From Micromonospora sediminicola (lineage in GTDB: Bacteria; Actinomycetota; Actinomycetes; Mycobacteriales; Micromonosporaceae): 64,000 nt of DNA. The DNA is taken from assembly GCF_900089585.1 (NCBI RefSeq), contig NZ_FLRH01000004.1, positions 1,171,001 to 1,235,000 of the forward strand. Direction: 5' to 3'. Positions 1 through 8,403 of this stretch are shown piece after piece. The stretch's first letter is position 1. Each line of letters begins with the position of its first letter. The notes under the pieces were generated by a model that was not told the DNA's origin, did no database searches, and worked only from the letters and a program-made list of their open reading frames with translations. Made by a program: the position numbers and the translations under genes.

Positions 1-700
1 CGCCGCCCGGCGCCGAGTGCAGACCGCTGATGGTCTGCGCGACCAGGTCCAGGTTCTTGGCGTCGGCGGAGCCGATCGCGTAGACGATGGTGGCGGTGCC
101 CTCCTTGAGGTTCAGGTCGGCCGGGCCGATGGCGACGGTGTCGGTGCCGGCGAGCACCACGTCCGCCTTCACGGAGCCGGCGGCCACGTCGGCCTTGGCC
201 TCCTTGGGGTTGGTCAGGCCCTCGAAGACCGGCTTGCCACCGGCCCGCACGTCGACGGCCGGCGCGGCGGCGGTGTGCCGGACGATCAGCCGGGCCTTGC
301 CGGCGCCCACCTTGGACACGTCGTTGACGAACGGGGTGATCTGCGGCTTGCCGTCGGCGCTCAGGTGGGCGGCGAGGCTGATGTTCGCCCCGCCCGGCAC
401 CTCGGCGTCGTCGACCTTGAGGATCGCCTTGTCGATCGCCTCACCGGGCTTGGTCAGGGCGATGTCGTACTCCCCCTCGGGCAGGGTCAGCGGGCCGGCC
501 ACGTCGCCGGGCTTGAAGTTGTCCAGCGTCTTCTTGCCGTTGACGTACACGTCGACCGGGGTGTCCGGGATGCCGTGCACCACGGAGACCTTCGACGAGG
601 CGGCGTAGGCCGGGCTCATGGTGGCGGCGCCGACACCGGCGAAGGTGAGGGCGGCCACCGCGCCGCCCGCGGCGACCCGACGGAACATGGCGAGCTGCAT
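1..700 (-). CDS. Secreted DUF4397-domain protein (3' end outside window)
   Basis: About 233 residues are visible and the C-terminus lies beyond the left edge. The N-terminus is an Arg-containing, Ala-rich signal peptide (about residues 1-33, ending AYA before ASSKVSVVHG). It is followed by the DUF4397 pattern VVHGIPDTPVDVYVNGK and a second copy of the fold (RLIVRHTAAAPAVDVRAGGK), as expected for this extracytoplasmic beta-sandwich family. An AGGAGG ribosome-binding site precedes the ATG. It is divergent from an ECF sigma/anti-sigma pair. DUF4397 genes often lie next to SigK/RskA-type systems, so it may be a target of that sigma factor (inference). The molecular role is unknown. Confidence 0.85.
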   Translation of the reverse strand, partial: MQLAMFRRVAAGGAVAALTFAGVGAATMSPAYAASSKVSVVHGIPDTPVDVYVNGKKTLDNFKPGDVAGPLTLPEGEYDIALTKPGEAIDKAILKVDDAEVPGGANISLAAHLSADGKPQITPFVNDVSKVGAGKARLIVRHTAAAPAVDVRAGGKPVFEGLTNPKEAKADVAAGSVKADVVLAGTDTVAIGPADLNLKEGTATIVYAIGSADAKNLDLVAQTISGLHSAPGG

Positions 701-889
701 TGTCTGCCTCCTGGTAGTTGGTACTGATTCGTCAGGCCTGGCTTGCAGAACGGGTTACGCCGGCTCCCGCACCCCCGGATGCGCCCCGGATCCGATTTCT
801 TTTCTTCCTCCCGGACGCATCCGTCGACCCCCTCGGCGACGAAGAGAAGGTGACGAGCGTCGTGACGGACAGACCGGGAGCGTGGGGCG

Positions 890-1546
890 GTGACTGTGGG
901 AGTTACAGTCGGGCATGCCCCACGGAAGGCGAGCCGCCCGGTGACGGCGGCCAGGCAGGGCCCCGAACCGCCCGGCGAGGACGACCTCGCGACGCGGTTC
1001 CGCGACGGCGACGAGGCCGCCCTGCGAGAGGCGTACGACCGGTACGGCCGAGCGGTGCTGCACCTGGCCACCACGACACTGGTCAACCGGAGCGACGCCG
1101 AGGACGTGACGCAGGCGACCTTCGTGGCCGCCTGGCTCGGCCGGGAGACGTTCGACCCGGCGAAGGGATCACTGATCGGCTGGCTGCTCGGCATCGGGCG
1201 GCGCAAGGTGATCGACCGGATCCGGGCCTCGGCCCGGGAGACCCGGGTGGTCGAGACGGTCAGGCAACTGCCCGAGCCGGTCTCCACCGGCCCCGACCCC
1301 GACACGGTGGTCGACCGGCTGGTGGTCGCCGACGAGCTGGCCCGGCTCCCCGACGAGCAGCGTCGGATGCTGGAGCTGGCGTTCTACGACGACCTGACAC
1401 ACCAGCAGATCGCGACCGTGACCGGAGTGCCGCTCGGCACGGTGAAGAGCCATATCCGACGCGGCATGCAGAGCCTGAAGCGCAGATGGGAGGTGGACGG
1501 TGCAGCACCTGGACCACGACCGGCTGGTCTTTCTGGCGCTCGGTGA
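890..1546 (+). CDS. ECF RNA polymerase sigma factor (SigK/RskA-type system)
   Basis: 218 residues from the GTG at 890; an in-frame GTG at 941 is an alternative start. Region 2 is seen in LREAYDRYGRAVLHLA and SDAEDVTQATFVAAW. Region 4 is seen in LPDEQRRMLELAFYDDLTHQ followed by the helix-turn-helix QIATVTGVPLGTVKSHIRRG. It would direct RNA polymerase to a small set of promoters. The downstream anti-sigma gene starts inside it (GTG at 1500, 47-base overlap), which indicates translational coupling. The DUF4397 gene is divergent and is the natural first candidate target. The 189-base spacer between them must hold both promoters; I could not define them. Confidence 0.9.
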   Translation: MTVGVTVGHAPRKASRPVTAARQGPEPPGEDDLATRFRDGDEAALREAYDRYGRAVLHLATTTLVNRSDAEDVTQATFVAAWLGRETFDPAKGSLIGWLLGIGRRKVIDRIRASARETRVVETVRQLPEPVSTGPDPDTVVDRLVVADELARLPDEQRRMLELAFYDDLTHQQIATVTGVPLGTVKSHIRRGMQSLKRRWEVDGAAPGPRPAGLSGAR

Positions 1547-2267
1547 GAGTGAGGCGGCCGACGGTGAAGCCACCCATCTCGACACCTGCGGGCACTGCCG
1601 GGGGGAGCTGGAGACGCTCCAGCACGTCGCCGGGCTGGGTGCCGGCACCCAGGGTCTGACCGACCTGCCCGACCCGCCGGAGCACGTCTGGCAGGGCATC
1701 GTCGCGGAGATCCGGGCCGCCGAGGAGCTGCCCACGTTGGCCGACCGGCGTCCGCCGCGCGCCGGCGAGCAGGTCGCGGTGCAGGAGCGTCCGGTCACCA
1801 CGGCACGGCGTCGGGGGCGGCGCTGGCCGGGCTGGGCGACCACCGCGGTCACCGCCACCGCCGCCGCGGTGATCGGCGTCGTCGGGACCGCCGCCGTGCT
1901 GGGCACCGGCGGCGACGAACCCGCGCCGCAGCCGACGGTGCTGGCCAGCGCGCCGCTGGCCGCGTTCGGGGCGACCCCGAAGGACGCCTCCGGCGACGCC
2001 CGGGTGCTCGGCGACAACCAGTTGCACCTGCACGTGGCGAATCTCCCGAACGTTCCGGGGTACTACGAGGTCTGGCTGATCGATCCCAAGACGATGGAGA
2101 TGTTCTCGGTGGGTACGTTGAGCAACGGATCGGGGGACGCGCTGCTGCCCATCCCTCCGAACGTCGACCTGCGCACCTACTCGGTCGTCGACATCAGCGC
2201 CGAGCAGTACGACAACAACACCCGCCACTCCGGCGACAGCCTGGTGAGGGGCACCCTGACGGGCTGA
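1500..2267 (+). CDS. RskA-family anti-sigma factor, membrane-anchored
   Basis: 255 residues. The cytoplasmic N-terminus carries the zinc-binding anti-sigma motif H26-x3-C30-x2-C33 (HLDTCGHC). A single membrane segment follows at about residues 108-135. The extracytoplasmic C-terminal domain (LHLHVANLPNVPGYYEVWLID ... TYSVVDIS) matches the RskA C-terminal family. It should sequester the sigma factor encoded immediately upstream and release it after envelope or redox signals. The start overlaps the sigma gene by 47 bases. Its stop codon lies inside a strong hairpin terminator. The signal sensed cannot be read from the sequence. Confidence 0.9.
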   Translation: MQHLDHDRLVFLALGESEAADGEATHLDTCGHCRGELETLQHVAGLGAGTQGLTDLPDPPEHVWQGIVAEIRAAEELPTLADRRPPRAGEQVAVQERPVTTARRRGRRWPGWATTAVTATAAAVIGVVGTAAVLGTGGDEPAPQPTVLASAPLAAFGATPKDASGDARVLGDNQLHLHVANLPNVPGYYEVWLIDPKTMEMFSVGTLSNGSGDALLPIPPNVDLRTYSVVDISAEQYDNNTRHSGDSLVRGTLTG

Positions 2268-2304
2268 TCGGCGGGCCGGCTCAGCTCCCCGGCCCGCCGA
2301 TCAG
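2264..2304 (+). terminator. Terminator of the sigma/anti-sigma operon
   Basis: Perfect 16-bp inverted repeat (CTGATCGGCGGGCCGG and its complement) with a 9-base loop. The left arm contains the anti-sigma stop codon TGA (2265-2267). No long U-tract follows, as is usual for high-GC actinobacterial terminators. Confidence 0.8.
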
Positions 2305-2316
2305 CTCCCGAAAGAA

Positions 2317-2352
2317 GAAGGCCGCCGCCCGGTGCACCGGGCGGCGGCCTTC
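2317..2352 (-). terminator. Terminator of etfBA
   Basis: Perfect inverted repeat GAAGGCCGCCGCCCGG / CCGGGCGGCGGCCTTC with a TGCA loop, just past the etfA stop. On the minus strand the stem is followed by TTC. It probably works in both directions between the convergent operons. Confidence 0.8.
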
Positions 2353-2367
2353 GTTCGTGACCAGCGG

Positions 2368-3327
2368 TCACTTACGCTTGCGGATCTCCTCGGCGGCCTG
2401 CGGCACGATCTTGAACAGGTCACCGACCACGCCGTAGTCGGCCAGCTCGAAGATCGGCGCCTCGGCGTCCTTGTTCACCGCGACGATGGTCTTCGAGGTC
2501 TGCATGCCGGCCCGGTGCTGGATCGCGCCGGAGATGCCGAGCGCGACGTAGAGCTGCGGGGAGACGGTCTTGCCGGTCTGGCCGACCTGGAACTGGTGCG
2601 GGTAGAAGCCGGAGTCGACCGCCGCGCGGGACGCGCCGACCGCGCCGCCGAGCAGGTCGGCCAGCTCCTCGACCAGCTTGAAGTTGTCGGCGTTGCCGAC
2701 GCCGCGACCGCCGGAGACGACCACCGACGCCTCGGTCAGCTCCGGGCGGGAGCCCTTCTGCTCGGCGACCCGCTCGACGACCTTGGCCAGCTTGTCCGCG
2801 TCGGTGACCGACACGGTGAGCTGCTCGACGGCCGGGGTGGCCGCGGCCGGGGTCGGGTTGAGCGAGTTGGGCCGGACGGTGACCAGCGGCAGGCCCTTGG
2901 TGACCTTGGACTTGACGATGGTGGAGCCGGCGAACGCGACCTGGGTCGCGGTGCCGTCGGCGTCCAGGGCGACCACGTCGGTCAGGATGCCGTTGTCCAG
3001 CTTGACCGCGAGGCGGGCGGCGATCTCCTTGCCCTCCTGGGACGAGGCGAGCAGCACGGCGGCCGGCTGCACGCGCTTGACCAGCTCGGCGACCACGGTG
3101 GCCTTCGGCGCCACCAGGAAGCCGTCGATCTCCTCGCCCTCGGCGGCGTAGATCTTCTCCGCGCCGTACTCGCCCAGCTTGGCGCTCAGCGCCTCGGCGG
3201 CGCCGGCGCCGCCGAGCACGACCGCGCTCGGCGTGCCCAGCTCGCGGGCGAGGGTGAGCATCTCCAGGGTGACCTTCTTGACGCCGAATTCCTTGGTGGC
3301 TTCGACGACGACGAGAACCTCAGACAT
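2368..3327 (-). CDS. etfA: Electron transfer flavoprotein alpha subunit
   Basis: 319 residues from the ATG at 3327 (MSEVLVVVE), with GAGAGG seven bases upstream; an upstream GTG at 3342 overlapping the etfB stop is less likely. The C-terminal FAD-binding domain is clear: SRAAVDSGFYPHQFQVGQTG, SPQLYVALGISGAIQHRAG and IVAVNKDAEAPIF are ETF-alpha signatures. It forms the FAD/AMP heterodimer with EtfB that takes electrons from acyl-CoA and other dehydrogenases and passes them to ETF:quinone oxidoreductase. It is the second gene of etfBA, and a strong hairpin follows. Confidence 0.97.
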   Translation of the reverse strand: MSEVLVVVEATKEFGVKKVTLEMLTLARELGTPSAVVLGGAGAAEALSAKLGEYGAEKIYAAEGEEIDGFLVAPKATVVAELVKRVQPAAVLLASSQEGKEIAARLAVKLDNGILTDVVALDADGTATQVAFAGSTIVKSKVTKGLPLVTVRPNSLNPTPAAATPAVEQLTVSVTDADKLAKVVERVAEQKGSRPELTEASVVVSGGRGVGNADNFKLVEELADLLGGAVGASRAAVDSGFYPHQFQVGQTGKTVSPQLYVALGISGAIQHRAGMQTSKTIVAVNKDAEAPIFELADYGVVGDLFKIVPQAAEEIRKRK

Positions 3328-3338
3328 GTCCAGACCTC

Positions 3339-4118
3339 TCACACGAACTTCTCGGTGGCGAGGAACTCGACCAGCTTGACGCCGCCCTCGCCCTCGTCGG
3401 TGATCTTCTCGCCGCCGGAGCGCGGCGGGCGCTTCGAGTGCTCGACCACGGCGCTGGTGGCGCCGTCGAAGCCCACCTCGGCCGGGGCCACGCCCAGGTC
3501 GCCCAGGGAGAGCGTCTGCACCGGCTTCTTCTTGGCGGCCATGATGCCCTTGAAGGACGGGTAGCGCGGCTCGTTGATGGTGTCCCAGACGGACACGACG
3601 GCCGGGGTCGAGGCGGTGACCACCTCGTAGCCCTCCTCGGTCTGCCGCTCGGCGGTCAGGGTCGAGCCGTCGACGGTGAGCTTGCGCGCGCCGGTGAGGG
3701 CGGCGACGCCCAGCCGCTCGGCGATCATGTGCGGCATGACCTGGACCCGACCGTCGGTGGACTCGGCGCCGCAGATGACCAGGTCGGCGTTGAGCTGCCC
3801 GAGGGCGGCCGCGAGCACCTTCGAGGTGGCCACGGCGCAGGAGCCGTGCAGCGCGTCGTCGACGACGTGGACGGCCTTGTCCGGCCCCATGGAGAGCGCC
3901 TTGCGGATCGACTCGGTCGCCCGGTCCGGACCCATGGTCAGGATGGTGACCTCGCCGCCGTGCGCCTCCTTGATCTTCAACGCCTCCTCGATGGCGTACT
4001 CGTCCATCTCGTTGATGACGTTGTTCGCCGAACCGCGGTCGACGGTGTTGTCGTCTGAACGCAGGTTGCGGTCCGCGCCCGAATCGGGCACCTGCTTGAC
4101 GAGTACGACGATGTTCAT
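3339..4118 (-). CDS. etfB: Electron transfer flavoprotein beta subunit
   Basis: 259 residues from the ATG at 4118 (MNIVVLVKQVPDSGADRN), preceded by AGGAGGG. ETF-beta signatures are present: NEMDEYAIEEALKIKE, ILTMGPDRATESIRKALSMG and DLVICGAESTDG. It binds AMP and pairs with EtfA. The stop is 11 bases before the etfA ATG, so the two are co-transcribed. The upstream spacer holds ACTTAACGGTCGGTCAA (4188-4204), which contains an ACCGACCG half-site on the minus strand; this resembles half of a TetR-type lipid-regulator operator but no second half is seen. Confidence 0.97.
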   Translation of the reverse strand: MNIVVLVKQVPDSGADRNLRSDDNTVDRGSANNVINEMDEYAIEEALKIKEAHGGEVTILTMGPDRATESIRKALSMGPDKAVHVVDDALHGSCAVATSKVLAAALGQLNADLVICGAESTDGRVQVMPHMIAERLGVAALTGARKLTVDGSTLTAERQTEEGYEVVTASTPAVVSVWDTINEPRYPSFKGIMAAKKKPVQTLSLGDLGVAPAEVGFDGATSAVVEHSKRPPRSGGEKITDEGEGGVKLVEFLATEKFV

Positions 4119-4308
4119 CGCGCTTCGACGACCCTCCTGTTTGGTGTAGCGATCACTCGCCCGGTCACGGGCGCAGCCTCCCGCGTGACTTAACGGTCGG
4201 TCAACCGCAGGGTGCTGTGCACTTGCCCACGGGCCAATGTTACCCGCAAGTAGCATCGCCACCCCGGGGGCCCGGAGTGACGCAGCTCACCGCGCGCGGA
4301 CCGGCCCC

Positions 4309-4713
4309 TCAGACCGGCTCGGCCAGCGCCCGCCTGATCTTGTCGATGGCCGCGGCCTCGGCCGGCTCGACCCCCCGGTGCGCCTCGGCCACCCGGTCCG
4401 CCGCGGCCAGCACCACCGACCGGTACGCCTCGACGTCCCCCGGCGACTTGGCCCGCAGGATCTCCACCGACCGACCCAGCGCGGGCAGCACGACGGACTC
4501 GACCTCCAACGCGGAGTCCCGGGGCAGCTGCGGCAGTGGCCCGGTGGTCAACGCCTCCTTGACCACGCCGCCGACGTCGGCCAGCGCGCCGGAGGCGGCG
4601 ATGCTCTCCCGCACCATGGCCAGCACCCCGGGCACGGCGTTGGAGACCAGGAAGACGGCGCCGAACGCGCCGGTCTTCAGGGTGAGCTGCTCGTCCGCCG
4701 TCAACCGGTCCAT
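4309..4713 (-). CDS. Conserved actinobacterial protein of unknown function
   Basis: 134 residues from the ATG at 4713 (MDRLTADEQLTLKTGAFGAV); a GTG at 4719 overlapping the upstream stop is possible. The protein is mostly helical and soluble, with no signal peptide or long membrane segment. It is coupled to the upstream GNAT gene by a few-base overlap. I do not recognise a characterised family, although similar short LTADEQ...GAFGAV proteins are frequent in actinomycetes. Confidence 0.75.
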   Translation of the reverse strand: MDRLTADEQLTLKTGAFGAVFLVSNAVPGVLAMVRESIAASGALADVGGVVKEALTTGPLPQLPRDSALEVESVVLPALGRSVEILRAKSPGDVEAYRSVVLAAADRVAEAHRGVEPAEAAAIDKIRRALAEPV

Positions 4714-4715
4714 GA

Positions 4716-5513
4716 TCACGGAGTGTAGACGTAGGGCGTGGTGGTGGTGACCGCAACGAGCCCGAGCCGCTCCAGGATGGGTCGGCTGTCCGGCGAGCAG
4801 TCCACCTGCACCAGCGTCTTGCCGCGCTGCTGCGCCAGCCGCGCCCGGTACGCGACGAGCGCCCGGTAGATGCCCTTCCTCCGCCACTGCGGCAACGTCG
4901 AGCCGCCCCAGAGGCTGGCGAACCCGGTGCCCGCCTGGTAGCGGATCCAGCCGGCGCTCACCACCGTCTCGCCCGCCTCGGCCACCACGATCGTGATCGA
5001 CTGCGGGTCGGCCTCGATCTCCCGGGCCAGCGCGTGGACGAGGTGGCTCCGGTCGTCGTGCCAGACCTCCTCCTCCATGGCGGCGATCCGCTCCAGGTCG
5101 GCCCGCCCGGTGACCTCGCGCAGGCGTACCCCCTCGGGGAGCACGGGGACGGCGGCGGCGAGCGGCGCCACCGGTCCGACCACGACGGTCTCCAGGTCCT
5201 CCGGGACGAAGCCGGCGGCGCGCAGCCGGTCGGCGAGGTCGGCCGGCTCGTCGTGGCCGGCGAGCTTCCACTCGACCGCCTCGCCCCGGGCGCGGAAGAA
5301 CTCGACCTGGCGCGCGATCAGCGCGTCCAGCTCGGCGCCGGCCAGGCCGTCCAGCGTCCGGTAGGTGATGAAGCCGCGCTGGTCCAGGCCGAGGACCCGG
5401 AACAGCGGCCCGTCCCGGTCCACGCTCACCCCGGCGGGCAGCGGGTCGGGCAGCTCCGGGCGGATCTGGCTGTCGTAGGCGTCGCGCAGACCGCGCGCGT
5501 CAAGATCGGTCAT
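4716..5513 (-). CDS. GNAT-family N-acetyltransferase
   Basis: 265 residues from the ATG at 5513. The C-terminal half is the GNAT core: a beta-strand region (SITIVVAEAGETVVSAGWIR), then the acetyl-CoA loop (LPQWRRKGIYRALVAYRARLA, a Q/RxxGxG/A-type motif) and the strand containing DCSPDSRPILERLGL. The N-terminal 110 residues look like a degenerate first GNAT-like lobe, so the protein is a two-lobe acetyltransferase. The substrate is unknown. It overlaps the following gene by a few bases and is divergent from a DUF202 pair. Confidence 0.85.
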   Translation of the reverse strand: MTDLDARGLRDAYDSQIRPELPDPLPAGVSVDRDGPLFRVLGLDQRGFITYRTLDGLAGAELDALIARQVEFFRARGEAVEWKLAGHDEPADLADRLRAAGFVPEDLETVVVGPVAPLAAAVPVLPEGVRLREVTGRADLERIAAMEEEVWHDDRSHLVHALAREIEADPQSITIVVAEAGETVVSAGWIRYQAGTGFASLWGGSTLPQWRRKGIYRALVAYRARLAQQRGKTLVQVDCSPDSRPILERLGLVAVTTTTPYVYTP

Positions 5514-5554
5514 CCCCTCAGGCTAGGCGTGGGGCAAAGCGGATAATCGACGGC

Positions 5555-5941
5555 GTGTGGGAGTCGATCAGGCGCTGGTTCGACCCGCGCGAGCTGCGCT
5601 CGGTGGGCAGCCCGCCGGACTACCGTTTCTCGCTGGCCAACGAGCGGACGTTCCTGGCCTGGCTGCGGACCGGGCTGGCGCTGGTCGCCGGCGGGCTGGC
5701 CGCCGCCCAGTTCCTCCCGCCGCTGCCGCTGGTCCACCTGCGGGAGATCCTCGCCGTCGCGTTGCTGCTGCTCGGCGCGACCGTGTCGATCCGGGCGGTG
5801 GACCACTGGGCCCGCACCGAACGGGCCATGCGACTGGGCGAGGAGCTGCCGGCCTCCCGCTTCCCGGCCGTGCTCGCCCTGGTCGTCGCGCTCGGCGCGC
5901 TGGCCCTGGTGGTCGCGGTGCTGCTGCGGGGTGCGGGGTGA
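5555..5941 (+). CDS. YidH/DUF202-family inner membrane protein
   Basis: 128 residues, GTG start. The DUF202 signature FSLANERTFLAWLRTGLALV is followed by three hydrophobic segments (about 40-60, 68-88, 103-125). The function of the family is unknown. The stop overlaps the GTG of a second DUF202 gene (GTGA), so the two are coupled and may form a complex. Confidence 0.88.
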   Translation: MWESIRRWFDPRELRSVGSPPDYRFSLANERTFLAWLRTGLALVAGGLAAAQFLPPLPLVHLREILAVALLLLGATVSIRAVDHWARTERAMRLGEELPASRFPAVLALVVALGALALVVAVLLRGAG

Positions 5942-6237
5942 CCCGGGATCCCGGGCTTCAGCCGGAACGCACCCGGCTGGCCTGGCGGCGGACGCTGCTC
6001 ACGCTGACCGCCGTGCTGCTGCTCCAGCTCCGGCCGGCGTTCACCGGCCGGGTCGTCGACGCGGCGCTGGCCGGCGCGGCGGTCGTGGTCTGGCTGACCG
6101 TGCTGCTGGCGGACTGGCGTCGGGCCACCGGCGCCGGGCCGCGCCGGCTCGCCCGCTGGTCGGTGCCGCTGACCGCGCTCGGCGCGGCCGGGCTGGCGCT
6201 GCTCGGCGTCGCACACGTGCTCGGTGGGGTGCACTGA
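5938..6237 (+). CDS. Short DUF202-family membrane protein
   Basis: 99 residues, GTG start overlapping the previous stop. The sequence PERTRLAWRRTLLTLTAVLL matches the DUF202 core, with the conserved ERT-LAW-RT, and is followed by two more membrane segments. It is a paralogue of the gene immediately upstream. Confidence 0.85.
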   Translation: MTRDPGLQPERTRLAWRRTLLTLTAVLLLQLRPAFTGRVVDAALAGAAVVVWLTVLLADWRRATGAGPRRLARWSVPLTALGAAGLALLGVAHVLGGVH

Positions 6238-6263
6238 CCCACCCGGGTGCGCCATCATGGGGC

Positions 6264-6662
6264 ATGGCCCGCCTCTACGTGCTGCTCTTCCTGGCCCAGA
6301 TCGTGCTCGCCGTCTGCGCGCTGATCAGCTGCCTCTCCGCCGAGGACGGGCAGGTCAAGGCGCTGCCCCGGATGGTGTGGGTGCTGGTGATCCTCTTCTT
6401 CCCGCTGATCGGCTCGATCGCCTGGTTCGTCGCCGGCCGCGAGCGCCCGGCCGGGTCGGCCGGCGTCCTCGGTGCCGGGAGTCCGGCCGCCCCGGCCCGC
6501 CGCCCGCTCGCGCCGGACGACGACCCCGACTTCCTCGCCTCGCTCGACAAGCGCTCCCGCGACGAGGACCAGGAACGCCTCCGCCGCTGGGAGGAGGACC
6601 TGCGCCGCCGCGAGCAGGAGCTGCGCGACCGGCCGGACGACCGGGACCGCCCGGAGGTCTGA
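6264..6662 (+). CDS. PLDc_N-domain membrane protein
   Basis: 132 residues, ATG at 6264. Two N-terminal membrane helices (about 4-22 and 37-57) with LPRMVWVLVILFFPLIGSIAWF match the phospholipase-D N-terminal membrane module (PLDc_N). The tail is charged and likely coiled (DEDQERLRRWEEDLRRREQE). No PLD catalytic HKD motif is present, so it is not a phospholipase. It follows the DUF202 pair. Confidence 0.85.
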   Translation: MARLYVLLFLAQIVLAVCALISCLSAEDGQVKALPRMVWVLVILFFPLIGSIAWFVAGRERPAGSAGVLGAGSPAAPARRPLAPDDDPDFLASLDKRSRDEDQERLRRWEEDLRRREQELRDRPDDRDRPEV

Positions 6663-6671
6663 TCCGGCCCG

Positions 6672-6701
6672 GGCCGCCCGCCGGTCACCCGGCGAGCGGC
6701 C
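6672..6701. terminator. Bidirectional terminator
   Basis: 13-bp stem with one mismatch (GGCCGCCCGCCGG against CCGGCGAGCGGCC) and a TCAC loop, lying between convergent genes. Confidence 0.65.
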
Positions 6702-6708
6702 GTCGCGC

Positions 6709-8331
6709 TCAGGCCAGGTTCGACGAGCGGGGGTACGCGTCCGTCGGGTCGGTCAGCACGTTGACCAGGTACGGCACGCCGGCGTCGAACGCGCGGCCCA
6801 GCGCCGGCCCGAGGTCGGCGGCCTTCTCCACCGTCTCGCCCGCGCCGCCCAGCGCCTCGACCACCTTGTCGTAGCGCAGGCCGGGCTGGAGGTCGGCGGC
6901 GACGTCGTAGCCGTACATGGCCCGCATCGGGTGCTTCTCCAGGCCCCAGATGCCGTTGTTGCCGACCACGATCACCACCGGCAGCCGCTGCCGGGCCAGC
7001 GACTCCACGTCCATCAGCGAGAAGCCGGCCGCGCCGTCGCCCATCAGCACGCAGATCTGCCGGTCCGGGTGGCTGACCCGGGCGCCCATCGCGTAGCCCA
7101 TGCCGGTGCCGAGGCAGCCGTACGGGCCGGGGTCGAGCCACGTGCCGGGCTGGGCGGGCTCCAGGTACTTGCCCGCGTACGAGACGAAGTCGCCGCCGTC
7201 GCCGATGGTGATGGCGTCCGGGGCGAGCACCTTGCGCAGCTCGCCGTAGATCCGGGCCGGCCGGATCGGGTCGGTCTCGGCGGCCATCTCCTCGCCGTCG
7301 CGGGCCTTCGCCGCGTCCTCGGCGGTGCGCAGCTCGGCGATCCAGTCGGCGTGGTCGGCCCGGTCGCCGGTGTGGTCGGCGAAGGCGCCGAGGATCAGCC
7401 GCAGGTCACCGGCGGGCGCGGCGGCCGGCTGCACGTGCGCGGCGCGCTGGCTGGGCGCGTCCACCACGTGCACCACCGTGGCGTCGCCGAAGTCGCCGAA
7501 GGAGAGCCGGAAGTCCAGCGGCGTGCCGACCACGACGACCACGTCGGCGCCCTTGAGCGCGACCCGGCGGGCCTTGGCGAAGGCGAGCGGGTGCGTCGGC
7601 GGCAGCGCGCCCCGACCCATGCCGTTGGTGAACACCGGCACCTGGAGGGATTCGGCGGCGGCGCGCAGCGCCTCGACGGCGTCCCCGGCGTACACGTCCG
7701 AGCCGGCGATGATCACCGGCCGGGACGCGCCGGCGATCAGGCCGGCCGCCCTGGCCACCTCGTCCGGGTCGGGCTCGATCGGCGCCGGCGCGGTGACCGC
7801 CGGCAGCTCGGCGTCGCCGACCGAGAAGACCGCCTCCAGCGGGAAGTCCAGGAAGACCGGGCCGCGGTGCGGGGTGAGCGCGGTGGTCAGCGCCGCGGAG
7901 ACGGCCCGCGGGATGTCGTCGGCGCTGAACACCGTCTCGGCGTGCTTGGTCACCGGGGCGACCAGCGGCAGGTGGTCCATCTCCTGGAGGCTGCCGGAGC
8001 CCCAGCGGAACTGCGGCGCCCGCCCGCCCATCACCAGCACCGGTGAGGCGTTGAAGAACGCGCTGGTCAGCCCGGAGACGCCGTTGGTGACGCCGGGGCC
8101 GGCGGTGAGCACGGCCAGGCCGGGGCGGCGCTGGAGCTTGGCCACCGCCTCGGCGGCGAACACGGCGGACTGCTCGTGCCGGACGTCGTAGAGGGGGAAA
8201 CTTGCCTTGTGCGCGGCGTCGTAGAGCGGGAAGACGTGCCCGCCGGAGAGCGTGAACATCTCCCGTACGCCGTGCGCGCGCAACGCCGCGAGCGCCAGCT
8301 CGCCGCCGTGCCCCTCGAGGTGTTCCGTCAT
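6709..8331 (-). CDS. Thiamine-diphosphate-dependent enzyme (acetolactate synthase / 2-hydroxyacyl-CoA lyase-like)
   Basis: 540 residues, ATG at 8331. The N-terminal pyrimidine-binding domain has the catalytic glutamate in VRHEQSAVFAAEA. A central FAD/NAD-fold domain follows (SRPVIIAGSDVYAGDAVEAL). The C-terminal ThDP-binding motif GDG...NN is seen at MGDGAAGFSLMDVESLARQ ... VVGNNGIWG. The gene stands alone and no small regulatory subunit (ilvN) is adjacent. That argues against the branched-chain biosynthetic enzyme and for a lyase or decarboxylase of the HACL/oxalyl-CoA group. The substrate is undetermined. Confidence 0.9.
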   Translation of the reverse strand: MTEHLEGHGGELALAALRAHGVREMFTLSGGHVFPLYDAAHKASFPLYDVRHEQSAVFAAEAVAKLQRRPGLAVLTAGPGVTNGVSGLTSAFFNASPVLVMGGRAPQFRWGSGSLQEMDHLPLVAPVTKHAETVFSADDIPRAVSAALTTALTPHRGPVFLDFPLEAVFSVGDAELPAVTAPAPIEPDPDEVARAAGLIAGASRPVIIAGSDVYAGDAVEALRAAAESLQVPVFTNGMGRGALPPTHPLAFAKARRVALKGADVVVVVGTPLDFRLSFGDFGDATVVHVVDAPSQRAAHVQPAAAPAGDLRLILGAFADHTGDRADHADWIAELRTAEDAAKARDGEEMAAETDPIRPARIYGELRKVLAPDAITIGDGGDFVSYAGKYLEPAQPGTWLDPGPYGCLGTGMGYAMGARVSHPDRQICVLMGDGAAGFSLMDVESLARQRLPVVIVVGNNGIWGLEKHPMRAMYGYDVAADLQPGLRYDKVVEALGGAGETVEKAADLGPALGRAFDAGVPYLVNVLTDPTDAYPRSSNLA

Positions 8332-8403
8332 GCCACTCCCCTTCGTCGCCCGACCGGAGTCACACGCTACTGGCCGGTAGCGTGGATGTGAACAGCTCTC
8401 GCG

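Noticed and set aside
4187..4206. PaaR/FadR-type operator upstream of etfBA
   Set aside because: Only one ACCGACCG half-site is visible, with no symmetric partner.
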